A stretch of DNA of 22,456 nt from Acidobacteriota bacterium (lineage in GTDB: Bacteria; Acidobacteriota; Terriglobia; UBA7540), in the NCBI GenBank assembly GCA_021784615.1, contig JAJYHU010000351.1, positions 1 to 22,456 of the forward strand, written 5' to 3'. The notes beneath the pieces are model-generated. The model was given only the letters and a program-made list of their open reading frames with translations. It was not told the DNA's origin and made no database searches. Position numbers and translations under genes: made by a program. This document shows positions 7,601 to 22,351 of the stretch, piece by piece. Numbering within the stretch: position 1 is the first letter of the stretch; every line of letters starts with the position of its first letter.

Positions 7601-7936
7601 ATGGAAGAGATCAGCAAAATTCTGCCTTTGATCTTCAAGAAACAAGTGTGTTGTAGCGATCCGAGAGTGGTCGAAATTCTTGGCCCGCTATGGCCGCAGG
7701 TGGCGGGAAAGCCCATGGCCCGGCACTCGAAGCCAGTGGCGTTTGAGCAAGGAACCTTGACGCTGGAGAGCGACTGTTCGAATTGGTGTACGCAGCTTCG
7801 CTCAATGGCTGAGGAGATCAAGACGGGAATCAACGGCTATTTTGGGGTTTCGGTGGTCCGCAAGCTTCAAGTCCGCTATGTAGCAAAACCGATTTCGCTT
7901 CCGCCGCCGGTGCATAAGGGAACGGGAGTCAACTGA
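7601..7936 (+). CDS. DUF721 / DciA-like protein
   Basis: This 111-residue protein has the DUF721 fold pattern: a short N-terminal helix region, then LGPLWPQVAGKPMARHSKPV, a beta strand (TLTLESDCSNW) and LRSMAEEIKTGINGYFG followed by VVRKLQVRY. The Trp at the end of the second strand and the closing beta strand are family hallmarks. DciA is the ancestral bacterial loader of the replicative helicase DnaB, but many small DUF721 proteins are untested, so that role is inferred. ATG at 7601 is used because homology begins there and residues encoded further upstream are unlike the family. No strong Shine-Dalgarno is visible. The stop overlaps the gatC start (TGATG), so the two are probably translationally coupled. 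Confidence 0.75.
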   Translation: MEEISKILPLIFKKQVCCSDPRVVEILGPLWPQVAGKPMARHSKPVAFEQGTLTLESDCSNWCTQLRSMAEEIKTGINGYFGVSVVRKLQVRYVAKPISLPPPVHKGTGVN

Positions 7937-8238
7937 TGGCTTTGACGGAAAAAGACGTGCTTTACGTGGCAGATCTGGCCCACCTGGAGCTGACGGACCA
8001 AGAGGTGAAAAAGTTTGTACCGCAACTCGACTCGGTCCTGGAGTACGTGCAAAAGCTGAACCAACTGGATACTACGAAGGTTGAGCCCATGGCCCAGGTT
8101 TCCATTTCGACGGCGGACAACGTGGCCTTGCGCTCCGACCATGCCCATCCGACGTTTTCCCAGGAAGACGCCATCAAAAGCGCTCCAGAGCCCGGCGGGG
8201 GCTGTTTTAAGGTGCCCCATGTCATCGAAAGAGGCTAG
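7936..8238 (+). CDS. gatC: Asp-tRNA(Asn)/Glu-tRNA(Gln) amidotransferase subunit C
   Basis: GatC, 100 residues, is the small subunit that wraps around GatA and stabilises the GatCAB complex. The complex converts Glu-tRNA(Gln) or Asp-tRNA(Asn) to the amidated form in organisms lacking GlnRS or AsnRS. The N-terminal VLYVADLAHLELTDQEV, the helix LDSVLEYVQKLNQLDT and the end APEPGGGCFKVPHVIE are typical, and the length is normal. ATG at 7936 shares its A with the dciA stop; GGGAG lies about 8 nt upstream inside the dciA end. gatA follows after 46 bp. Confidence 0.95.
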   Translation: MALTEKDVLYVADLAHLELTDQEVKKFVPQLDSVLEYVQKLNQLDTTKVEPMAQVSISTADNVALRSDHAHPTFSQEDAIKSAPEPGGGCFKVPHVIERG

Positions 8239-8242
8239 CGAA

Positions 8243-8260
8243 CGCCCGGAGGGCTGGGCG
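8243..8260 (+). other. Small stem-loop between gatC and gatA
   Basis: CGCCC (8243-8247) pairs with GGGCG (8256-8260) around an 8-nt loop in the 46-bp spacer. No T-tract follows, so it may affect mRNA stability or gatA translation rather than end transcription. Confidence 0.3.
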
Positions 8261-8284
8261 CGCGGCGGCAAACACGAATAGCGA

Positions 8285-9736
8285 ATGGACCTGACGAACC
8301 TTACCATCGAGGAAATTCAGCAAACTCTTGTCCGGCGGGAAGCTTCCGCAGAGGAGATAACCCGCGCCCATCTTGATAGGATTCAGCAAAAGGACCACGA
8401 AGTTCGGGCCTACCTGTCCTTGTGCGAAGAGAAGGCGTTGGATCAGGCAAAGCGGGTGGACCAGCAGATCAGCGCTGGCGAACCGCTGCTGCCGCTCTCG
8501 GGCATTCCCGTGGCCGTCAAAGACGTAATCATGACGCGAGGCCTTCCGACAACCTGCGCGTCGAGGGTCCTCGAGAACTATACAGCCTCCTATAACGCGA
8601 CGGCTGTCAGCAGGCTGGAGTCGGCGGGGGCCATCATCCTTGGCAAGACCAACTGCGATGAGTTTGCCATGGGCTCCTCAACGGAGAATTCCGGCTTTTT
8701 CCCAACCCACAATCCGCATGACCTTACGCGCGTTCCGGGCGGCTCAAGTGGCGGCTCTGCGGCTGCTGTGGCCGCGAACCTGGCCACGGTCGCGCTGGGA
8801 ACCGATACGGGAGGGTCGATCCGGCAGCCGGCGGCCTTTTGCGGTGTTGCCGGCATGATGGGCACTTACGGCCGAGTGTCACGCTATGGGCTGGTTGCTT
8901 TCGGTTCCTCGCTTGACCACATCGGCCCCTTTGGGCGTTCCGTGCGTGATATCGCCCGGGTCCTGAAGGTTATCGCGGGGCGCGATCCCTTGGATTCAAC
9001 TTCCGCGGATGCGCCCGTTGAGAACTACGAGGGCGCAATGGATGGCAGCGTGCGCGGGCTGAAAGTCGGCGTTCCGGGAGAGTATTTTGAGGGCCTCAGC
9101 CCTGAAATCGGCGGGAATATCGAAAAGGGAATTGCCCTGCTTGAAAAGCTCGGCTGCGAGATCCAGCCTGTCCACCTGCCCCACACGGAATACGCGGTGA
9201 GCTGCTATTACATCATCTGCACGGCGGAAGTGAGCTCGAACCTGGCCCGTTACGACGGTGTTCGCTACGGCTACCGGGCGCCTGAGTATTCAGACTTGCG
9301 CGATATGTACCGCAAGACCCGGAATCAGGGTTTTGGGGCGGAAGCCAAGCGCCGCATCATGCTGGGAACGTACGTTCTGAGTTCCGGCTACTACGACGCC
9401 TACTACCTGAAAGCCCAAAAGGTCCGGACGCTGATTGCGCGCGACTTTGTCGAGGCGTTTGATGAAGTCGACGTCATCATCACACCGACTTCGCCCATCC
9501 TTCCCTTCAAGCTCGGCGAGCGCGTCGATGACCCCCTCCAGATGTACCTTGCTGATATCTACACCGTAACCGCCAGCCTGGCCGGCATTCCTGGAATTTC
9601 CGTGCCTTGCGGAAAGACCCAGGGCGATCCTTCGCTTCCTGTCGGCATGCAAATCCTTGGGAAGCACTTCGGCGAGGCCCGCCTGCTTCAGGTGGCTGAC
9701 GCCTTTGAAAAGGCCGGCGGGTTTGGGCTGGACTGA
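8285..9736 (+). CDS. gatA: Asp-tRNA(Asn)/Glu-tRNA(Gln) amidotransferase subunit A
   Basis: GatA, 483 residues, is the amidase subunit that releases ammonia from glutamine for the GatB active site. The amidase-signature Ser-cisSer-Lys triad is complete: K79 in VAVKD, S154 in PGGSSGGS and S178 in TDTGGSIRQP, at the same positions as in well-studied GatA proteins. The C-terminal VPCGKTQGDPSLPVGMQILG is typical. ATG at 8285 gives the normal family N-terminus (MDLTNLTIEE), although the Shine-Dalgarno is poor, so coupling to gatC may matter. The gatB partner is not next to it and must lie elsewhere. No irregularity is seen. Confidence 0.96.
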   Translation: MDLTNLTIEEIQQTLVRREASAEEITRAHLDRIQQKDHEVRAYLSLCEEKALDQAKRVDQQISAGEPLLPLSGIPVAVKDVIMTRGLPTTCASRVLENYTASYNATAVSRLESAGAIILGKTNCDEFAMGSSTENSGFFPTHNPHDLTRVPGGSSGGSAAAVAANLATVALGTDTGGSIRQPAAFCGVAGMMGTYGRVSRYGLVAFGSSLDHIGPFGRSVRDIARVLKVIAGRDPLDSTSADAPVENYEGAMDGSVRGLKVGVPGEYFEGLSPEIGGNIEKGIALLEKLGCEIQPVHLPHTEYAVSCYYIICTAEVSSNLARYDGVRYGYRAPEYSDLRDMYRKTRNQGFGAEAKRRIMLGTYVLSSGYYDAYYLKAQKVRTLIARDFVEAFDEVDVIITPTSPILPFKLGERVDDPLQMYLADIYTVTASLAGIPGISVPCGKTQGDPSLPVGMQILGKHFGEARLLQVADAFEKAGGFGLD

Positions 9737-9759
9737 GGCCGCCTTGCCGAGTCCCGTTC

Positions 9760-9832
9760 GCTAATTGCGATTAGCCGTTGCTCGCTAAATTGAAGCATTC
9801 CGAGCAGGCCGTTAACCAGGCACAATCTGGTT
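9760..9832. other. Two small inverted repeats downstream of gatA
   Basis: GCTAAT-TGCG-ATTAGC (9760-9775) is a perfect 6-bp stem with a 4-nt loop. AACCAG-(7 nt)-CTGGTT (9814-9832) is a second perfect 6-bp stem. Neither is followed by a T run. They occupy the 163-bp space between gatA and the next gene and could be weak terminators or mRNA 3' ends. Confidence 0.35.
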
Positions 9833-9856
9833 CCGCGCAATGACAGGCGCTTGCCT

Positions 9857-9862
9857 TATAAT
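9857..9862 (+). promoter_or_regulatory. Perfect -10 box upstream of the hypothetical gene
   Basis: TATAAT at 9857-9862 predicts a start near 9869 and a leader of about 31 nt before the ATG at 9900. It favours 9900 as the start, since in-frame ATGs at 9840, 9861 and 9864 would precede the transcript. The -35 is not convincing. Confidence 0.45.
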
Positions 9863-9899
9863 GATGCCTCAGAAAGCTAACGACGGTTTTGGTGACACA

Positions 9900-10379
9900 A
9901 TGGCATTTGAGAGAAGACTTGAAGCGACTGTGTTGGGTCCCGGCCAGCCGGGCTATGTGAAGGTTACTTTGGGTTGTGGTCAGCAACAATTCGTCGCCGA
10001 CGTCGCCGTCGAGTTGTTGCCCTCTTCGCTGCGTATGCCCAATTCGGATTTTGTTGCTATCGTGAAGGGGCGAGATGTTGTTAGGGTCGAGCCTGCTGGT
10101 CGAGCTTGGCTTAACATACGAAAACAGATACGAGATGTTCTTAATAGAGATTGGGACCCGATTGGTATTGCAAATGAGGTCACCGACGAATATGACATGT
10201 ATATCGGGCACATTTACTCGCTTCTATCAAAATCCTCCAGCGAAAAGGAAATCGCAGAGTATTTATTGTGGGTGGAAGTTGAACGTATGGGCCTTAGTGC
10301 CACGCCTATTGACCGGTTGCTCTCTGTCGCCAAGAATCTGCGAGAACTAGACCTTCCTTCTTTGCGAAACCTTGTGTAA
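9900..10379 (+). CDS. Hypothetical protein with WDPIG / DEYD motif region
   Basis: I cannot assign a function. The 159-residue product seems to have two parts. The first (about 1-65) is rich in beta strands (YVKVTLG, FVADVAVELL, DFVAIVKGRDVVRVE). The second is helical, with RDWDPIGI (84-90), DEYDMYIGHIYSLL (96-109), SSEKEIAEYLLWVEVERMGL (113-132) and an amphipathic tail. The DPIG...DEYD...IYxLL pattern recurs, as I remember it, in small uncharacterised bacterial proteins. There is no signal peptide or membrane segment. ATG at 9900 is preferred because the TATAAT at 9857-9862 lies just upstream; GGTGA sits 4 nt before it. The second half uses more AT-rich codons than its neighbours, which may indicate transfer. 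It is monocistronic and converges with the four-helix-bundle gene. Confidence 0.6.
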   Translation: MAFERRLEATVLGPGQPGYVKVTLGCGQQQFVADVAVELLPSSLRMPNSDFVAIVKGRDVVRVEPAGRAWLNIRKQIRDVLNRDWDPIGIANEVTDEYDMYIGHIYSLLSKSSSEKEIAEYLLWVEVERMGLSATPIDRLLSVAKNLRELDLPSLRNLV

Positions 10380-10471
10380 GCACAACGGAAGCGGGCACAT
10401 CTCCCGATAAGTCGGCTTTGCGTCGAAGTGGCCCGAGCGGATTTGCCTTAAGCTGAGCCTACCTCTGCCCT

Positions 10472-10951
10472 CTAGGTTCTCTCATTGCGGATCTGATTCA
10501 ATTTTTCAAGGAATGCCTTGCGCTGCCGGTTTGCCTCATCCGCCTTCCGGGTCTGGTCCGTAACATACCGCTGACCCTTCAGGCCGGAATTCTGGACGGA
10601 CCGGATCCAGGCGCCCAGTTGTTTGGAGATACTCTCCACTTTTATTTTCAGATTCAAAATTTCAGATTCCAGAACGCGAAAGCCATCGAGGTCCTGCATT
10701 AGGCAGAGCATTGAACGGACCTCTCCCGCTGACCCACGGCCGATATACAAGAAGGCGAGCAGTTCCTGGTTGGTTCCTCTTTCAAATCCTTCGGCAATAT
10801 TATTCGAGATGGAAACCGTTGCCCGCTCAAGCTGGTCGCGGAGGCTATGCTGCCTCCGAAAGGCTGATGTGCCGGTAAAGGTGTAAATTTGTGCTGCGAA
10901 CTCAATGCTCGCCTGCCACACAGGAAGCTGTTCGAAACGCTCGTACTTCAC
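10472..10951 (-). CDS. Four-helix-bundle protein (S23 / 23S rRNA IVP-like)
   Basis: This 159-residue protein belongs to the four-helix-bundle family first seen as ORFs in 23S rRNA intervening sequences. The signature LERATVSISNNIAEGFERGT (41-60) is followed by ELLAFLYIGRGSAGEVRSML (63-82) and two further helices. The molecular role of the family is unknown; oligomeric, possibly RNA-related functions have been suggested. The frame is open up to 11134, but GTG at 10949-10951 is chosen: GAGGAAG lies about 6 nt upstream and the family N-terminus (YERFEQLPVWQ) begins there. A charged tail after residue 127 (RYVTDQTRKADEANRQRKAF) makes it longer than the usual 115-125 residues. It lies last in the rpoC-direction run, 52 bp after the zinc-ribbon gene. 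It is not inside an rRNA gene here. Confidence 0.85.
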   Translation of the reverse strand: MKYERFEQLPVWQASIEFAAQIYTFTGTSAFRRQHSLRDQLERATVSISNNIAEGFERGTNQELLAFLYIGRGSAGEVRSMLCLMQDLDGFRVLESEILNLKIKVESISKQLGAWIRSVQNSGLKGQRYVTDQTRKADEANRQRKAFLEKLNQIRNERT

Positions 10952-10981
10952 CGTTCTTCCTCGCGAGTAGCGTTCAATCAG

Positions 10982-11002
10982 GAATCTTGAATCTGGAATC
11001 CT
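10982..11002. repeat. Short 7-bp tandem repeat (GAATCTT type)
   Basis: Three imperfect 7-bp units, GAATCTT, GAATCTG and GAATCCT, lie in the spacer upstream of the four-helix-bundle gene. A related sequence in the opposite orientation (CAGATTCAAAATTTCAGATT) is found inside that gene at 10650-10669. It is probably a low-complexity repeat. Confidence 0.5.
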
Positions 11003-11003
11003 A

Positions 11004-11303
11004 TCAGGAGTTTCTGAAGAGCGAATCAAACTTCTTCTTGGCGTCCTGGGCCTTTGATGCCGGGCGTTCGCCGCGGGCCAGCAGGACGGGATTGGGTGAG
11101 AAGTAGTCGCAGTAATTGGACGCTTCCTTGTCACCTACCCATTCGGCCTGCGTTTCAGCACACTGGTTGTGCTTGCCGGGGTCGTAGAAGCGGCAATTGC
11201 GGCAGCAGTGGAGGTCGGCATCACATTCGGGGCAGGTTTCGCGAGTCCCAACGCGCCCTCTGGCCTCAATAACCTTCCCGCACTTGCAGCAAGAAAACTG
11301 CAC
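11004..11303 (-). CDS. Zinc-ribbon protein encoded behind rpoC
   Basis: This 99-residue cytoplasmic protein has ten cysteines. One likely ribbon uses C5 or C6, C8, C24 and C27 (CCKCG and CPEC). A second group is C33/C34, C37, C48 and C65, in the motifs CCRNC, NQC and YCDYF. The C-terminus (RPASKAQDAKKKFDSLF) is basic and probably disordered. It has no signal peptide. GTG at 11301-11303 is chosen because AGGAGG lies about 7 nt upstream. It is 77 bp downstream of rpoC in the same direction and may be on the rpo transcript. Its role is unknown. A part in RNA polymerase or ribosome metal handling is only a guess from position. Confidence 0.75.
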   Translation of the reverse strand: MQFSCCKCGKVIEARGRVGTRETCPECDADLHCCRNCRFYDPGKHNQCAETQAEWVGDKEASNYCDYFSPNPVLLARGERPASKAQDAKKKFDSLFRNS

Positions 11304-11380
11304 AAGGCTCCTCCTGAAGGCCTACCGCCCGCCTTGAGATTCACCTTAACCTGCCCATGCCCACAGCCTGCCTCGCGCGC

Positions 11381-15592
<4,212 letters not shown>

Positions 15593-15598
15593 TGTTTT

Positions 15599-15618
15599 CC
15601 TCCTTCTCAATCGAGAAG
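15599..15618 (-). promoter_or_regulatory. Hairpin next to the rpoC Shine-Dalgarno
   Basis: On the mRNA strand CTTCTC-GATT-GAGAAG (15618-15603) is a perfect 6-bp hairpin with a 4-nt loop. Its 3' arm runs into the AGGAGG (15604-15599) placed 6 nt before the TTG start, overlapping it by two bases. Folding could limit rpoC translation, or the hairpin may be a cleavage or stability element. Confidence 0.45.
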
Positions 15619-15640
15619 AGTTTTAGCGCTCTTGCTGGAC

Positions 15641-15653
15641 GGCGCCAGGCGCC
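15641..15653 (-). other. GGCGCC repeat stem-loop in the rpoB-rpoC spacer
   Basis: Two GGCGCC copies separated by one base can fold as GGCGC-3 nt-GCGCC, a 5-bp GC stem. It lies in the spacer after the rpoB stop. No T-tract follows, so it is not a clear terminator. Confidence 0.35.
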
Positions 15654-15679
15654 ATCTTCCATCAACCTGCTGTATGAAA

Positions 15680-20341
<4,662 letters not shown>

Positions 20342-20428
20342 TCGTTATACTCCTCACCTGGTTTTTCAAAGGGCTTTGGGTTAAAAGAGACACGCACACT
20401 CTTTAAGTTTAGATGCATGAGAGGGGCT

Positions 20429-20447
20429 GGGGGATGCAATATCCCCC
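20429..20447 (-). promoter_or_regulatory. Strong stem-loop in the rplL-rpoB spacer
   Basis: GGGGGAT (20429-20435) and ATCCCCC (20441-20447) form a perfect 7-bp stem around a 5-nt loop, about 90 nt before the rpoB start. The position recalls the attenuator and RNase III site between rplL and rpoB in E. coli, which lowers rpoBC expression relative to the ribosomal proteins. No T-tract follows, so an RNA-processing or partial-termination role is inferred. Confidence 0.45.
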
Positions 20448-20567
20448 CCGGGCGAAGCAAGACGCCTTCACCCATGCTAAGTTGAATCGAGAGCTTCGTT
20501 CTATCAGCACCAGTCCTCTTGGTCTCAATCACAAAAACGCCGACGACCGGGCTTTGCAGGCCGCATT

Positions 20568-20581
20568 CCCTGGTTGCAGGG
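20568..20581 (-). other. Small hairpin just after rplL
   Basis: CCCTG-(4 nt)-CAGGG (20568-20581) lies four bases after the rplL stop on the transcribed strand. It is a 5-bp stem without a T run and could protect the 3' end of an rplL-terminated mRNA. Confidence 0.3.
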
Positions 20582-20584
20582 GAG

Positions 20585-20971
20585 TTACTTTACTTCAACC
20601 GTTGCGCCTGCCTCGGTGAACTTCTTCTTGATGGTCTCCGCCTCATCTTTAGAGACGGCTTCCTTAATGGGCTTGGGGGCGCCGTCCACCAAATCCTTGG
20701 CCTCTTTCAGGCCGAGGCTTGTCACCTCGCGGACCGCCTTGATCACGTTGATCTTGTTCGCGCCAACGCTGGTGAGAACCACGCTGAATTCCGTCTTTTC
20801 CTCCGCAGCAGCTCCCGCGCCACCCGCACCCGGAGCTCCCGCCACGACGACCGGAGCCGCAGCAGCGGCGGAAACACCCAATGTTTCCTCGAGCTTCTTC
20901 ACCAACTCTGAGGCCTCAAGCAGCGTCAGCCCTTTAATTTCTTCGACAATTTTATCGATTGCTTCGGACAT
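20585..20971 (-). CDS. rplL: Ribosomal protein L7/L12 (bL12)
   Basis: bL12, 128 residues, is the multicopy ribosomal stalk protein that recruits translation GTPases. The N-terminal dimerisation region is MSEAIDKIVEEIKGLTLLEA, followed by the Ala/Gly/Pro-rich hinge (VSAAAAAPVVVAGAPGAGG). The C-terminal domain (EFSVVLTSVGANKINVIK to KKKFTEAGATVEVK) is complete, including GLKEAKDLVDGAPKPIKE. ATG at 20971 has AGGAGG about 11 nt upstream. It follows rplJ by 72 bp, the usual arrangement allowing L12 to be made in excess over L10. Confidence 0.97.
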   Translation of the reverse strand: MSEAIDKIVEEIKGLTLLEASELVKKLEETLGVSAAAAAPVVVAGAPGAGGAGAAAEEKTEFSVVLTSVGANKINVIKAVREVTSLGLKEAKDLVDGAPKPIKEAVSKDEAETIKKKFTEAGATVEVK

Positions 20972-21017
20972 CTTCTCTTTTTCCTCCTGAAATTTCCTGG
21001 CTTGGCTTCTTTTCGGT

Positions 21018-21033
21018 GAAGGGGAGTCCCTTC
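21018..21033 (-). other. Hairpin in the rplJ-rplL spacer
   Basis: GAAGGG (21018-21023) and CCCTTC (21028-21033) form a perfect 6-bp stem with a 4-nt loop, about 10 nt after the rplJ stop. No T-tract follows. It might influence the L12 to L10 expression ratio. Confidence 0.35.
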
Positions 21034-21043
21034 TTAGCCGAAT

Positions 21044-21577
21044 TTAGCTGCCGGATGCCTTAAACTTGTTTTCCTTAACTCCCTGCTGAATAACCCTCGC
21101 CAGATTCCGGCCAACCGCCGAGACGGCCACCGCAAGCTGCTGCCCCGGAGATTTGATGACAAAAAGCGCCTTGGCAAACAATTCCTCACGGGACGGGAGG
21201 CTGGCGATCGATTCCCACTCCGCCATCGAAACGACTCGGCCTTCCACAATCCCGGTTTTAAACACCAGGGCCGGGTTTTCTTTGGCATAATCCACCAGCA
21301 GCTTTGCCAGCGCCACAGGATCGGTTTCCGTATAGGCCAAGGACGTTGTTCCCCGCAGATTCTTTGCGCCAGGCTCGATCTGGGTGCTTTTCGCCGCCCG
21401 CTCAATCAAGCTGTTTTTGACCACTTCGTAGCGGGCGCCGATTTTGGAAACCTGGCTCCGAAGCACGGTATCCTGCGCAACCGTCAAGCCTTCAAAGCCT
21501 GACAAAATGACGGTGCGCGCTTTCTTAAGCTCCTCATGGAGAGTTTCCGCTTTCTTTTGTTTATCTTCCCGGTTCAT
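21044..21577 (-). CDS. rplJ: Ribosomal protein L10 (uL10)
   Basis: uL10, 177 residues, anchors L12 dimers to the 23S rRNA at the stalk base. It begins MNREDKQKKAETLHEELKK, followed by VILSGFEGLTVAQDTVLRSQ, YEVVKNSLIERAA, and the C-terminal helix LARVIQQGVKENKF that binds L12. ATG at 21575-21577 is chosen over an in-frame GTG at 21589 because that GTG overlaps the GAGGAG Shine-Dalgarno serving the ATG. The spacer to rplA is only 30 bp, leaving little room for the L10-L12 binding leader found upstream of rplJ in many bacteria. Confidence 0.96.
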   Translation of the reverse strand: MNREDKQKKAETLHEELKKARTVILSGFEGLTVAQDTVLRSQVSKIGARYEVVKNSLIERAAKSTQIEPGAKNLRGTTSLAYTETDPVALAKLLVDYAKENPALVFKTGIVEGRVVSMAEWESIASLPSREELFAKALFVIKSPGQQLAVAVSAVGRNLARVIQQGVKENKFKASGS

Positions 21578-21607
21578 CGTGCTCCTCACGCTATGTTTCT
21601 AAACCTG

Positions 21608-22294
21608 CTAGACCGCTTCTACAGAGGCGGGATCGATGGGGACGGCCGGTCCCATCGTCGATGAGATGACAATGGTGTGGACGTAACGTCCCTTCGCAGT
21701 TGCCGGTTTTGCCTTGATGACGCTGCTAATCAGAGCCTTGGCGTTCTCCGCCAATTGCTCCGCCTCAAAAGAAACCTTTCCTACCGGGCAATGGATGATG
21801 CCGGTCTTGTCAACACGGAACTCAACCTTGCCGGCCTTGAGCTCCTTTACCGCCCGCGCTACATCCATCGTGACGGTGCCGGTTTTGGGGTTGGGCATCA
21901 ATCCCCGAGGACCCAGCACCTTGCCCAGCCTGCCCACGGACTTCATCATGTCCGGAGTGGCCACGACGGCATCAAACTCCAGCCATCCGCCCTGGATTTT
22001 CTGAGCCAGATCTTCACCGCCGACTTCATCGGCTCCGGCTTCACGCGCTTCGCGAACCTTGTCGCCGGAAGCAATTACAATTACCCGGGTCTCTTTCCCG
22101 AGTCCGTGGGGCAGCACAACCGTGCCGCGCACCATCTGGTCGGCGTGCTTCGGATCCACTCCCAAGCGCATCGCCACCTCGACGGTTTCGTCGAATTTGG
22201 CAAACGCCGCTTTTTTGACCACCGGCATTGCATCCGGGAGCGCGTAGGAAGCCTTGTCCACCATTTTTGCGCTCGCCTCGTATTTTTTCCCCAC
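21608..22294 (-). CDS. rplA: Ribosomal protein L1 (uL1)
   Basis: uL1, 228 residues, builds the L1 arm of the large subunit and in many bacteria represses its own operon by binding the rplK-rplA leader. KVLGPRGLMPNPKTGTVT and VEFRVDKTGIIHCPVGKVSF are hallmark stretches. GTG at 22292-22294 gives the family N-terminus (MGKKYEASAKMVDKASYALP); AGAGAGGAAG lies 7-9 nt upstream. The length is slightly below the E. coli protein (234). It follows rplK by 57 bp; the operon leader lies outside the window. Confidence 0.96.
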   Translation of the reverse strand: MGKKYEASAKMVDKASYALPDAMPVVKKAAFAKFDETVEVAMRLGVDPKHADQMVRGTVVLPHGLGKETRVIVIASGDKVREAREAGADEVGGEDLAQKIQGGWLEFDAVVATPDMMKSVGRLGKVLGPRGLMPNPKTGTVTMDVARAVKELKAGKVEFRVDKTGIIHCPVGKVSFEAEQLAENAKALISSVIKAKPATAKGRYVHTIVISSTMGPAVPIDPASVEAV

Positions 22295-22351
22295 TTTTTT
22301 CTTCCTCTCTGCTGCTTGAAGCCCCTGCCGCCTGAATTCCCGGATTCCCCA

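Noticed and set aside
10392..10408. Small CGGG/CCCG inverted repeat between the convergent genes
   Set aside because: A 4-bp stem without a T-tract is expected by chance in a GC-rich genome.
10952..11134. N-terminal extension of the four-helix-bundle frame up to 11134
   Set aside because: The extension overlaps the zinc-ribbon gene, has low-complexity Arg/Pro/Ser-rich content, and the GTG at 10951 has a good Shine-Dalgarno and starts at the family N-terminus.
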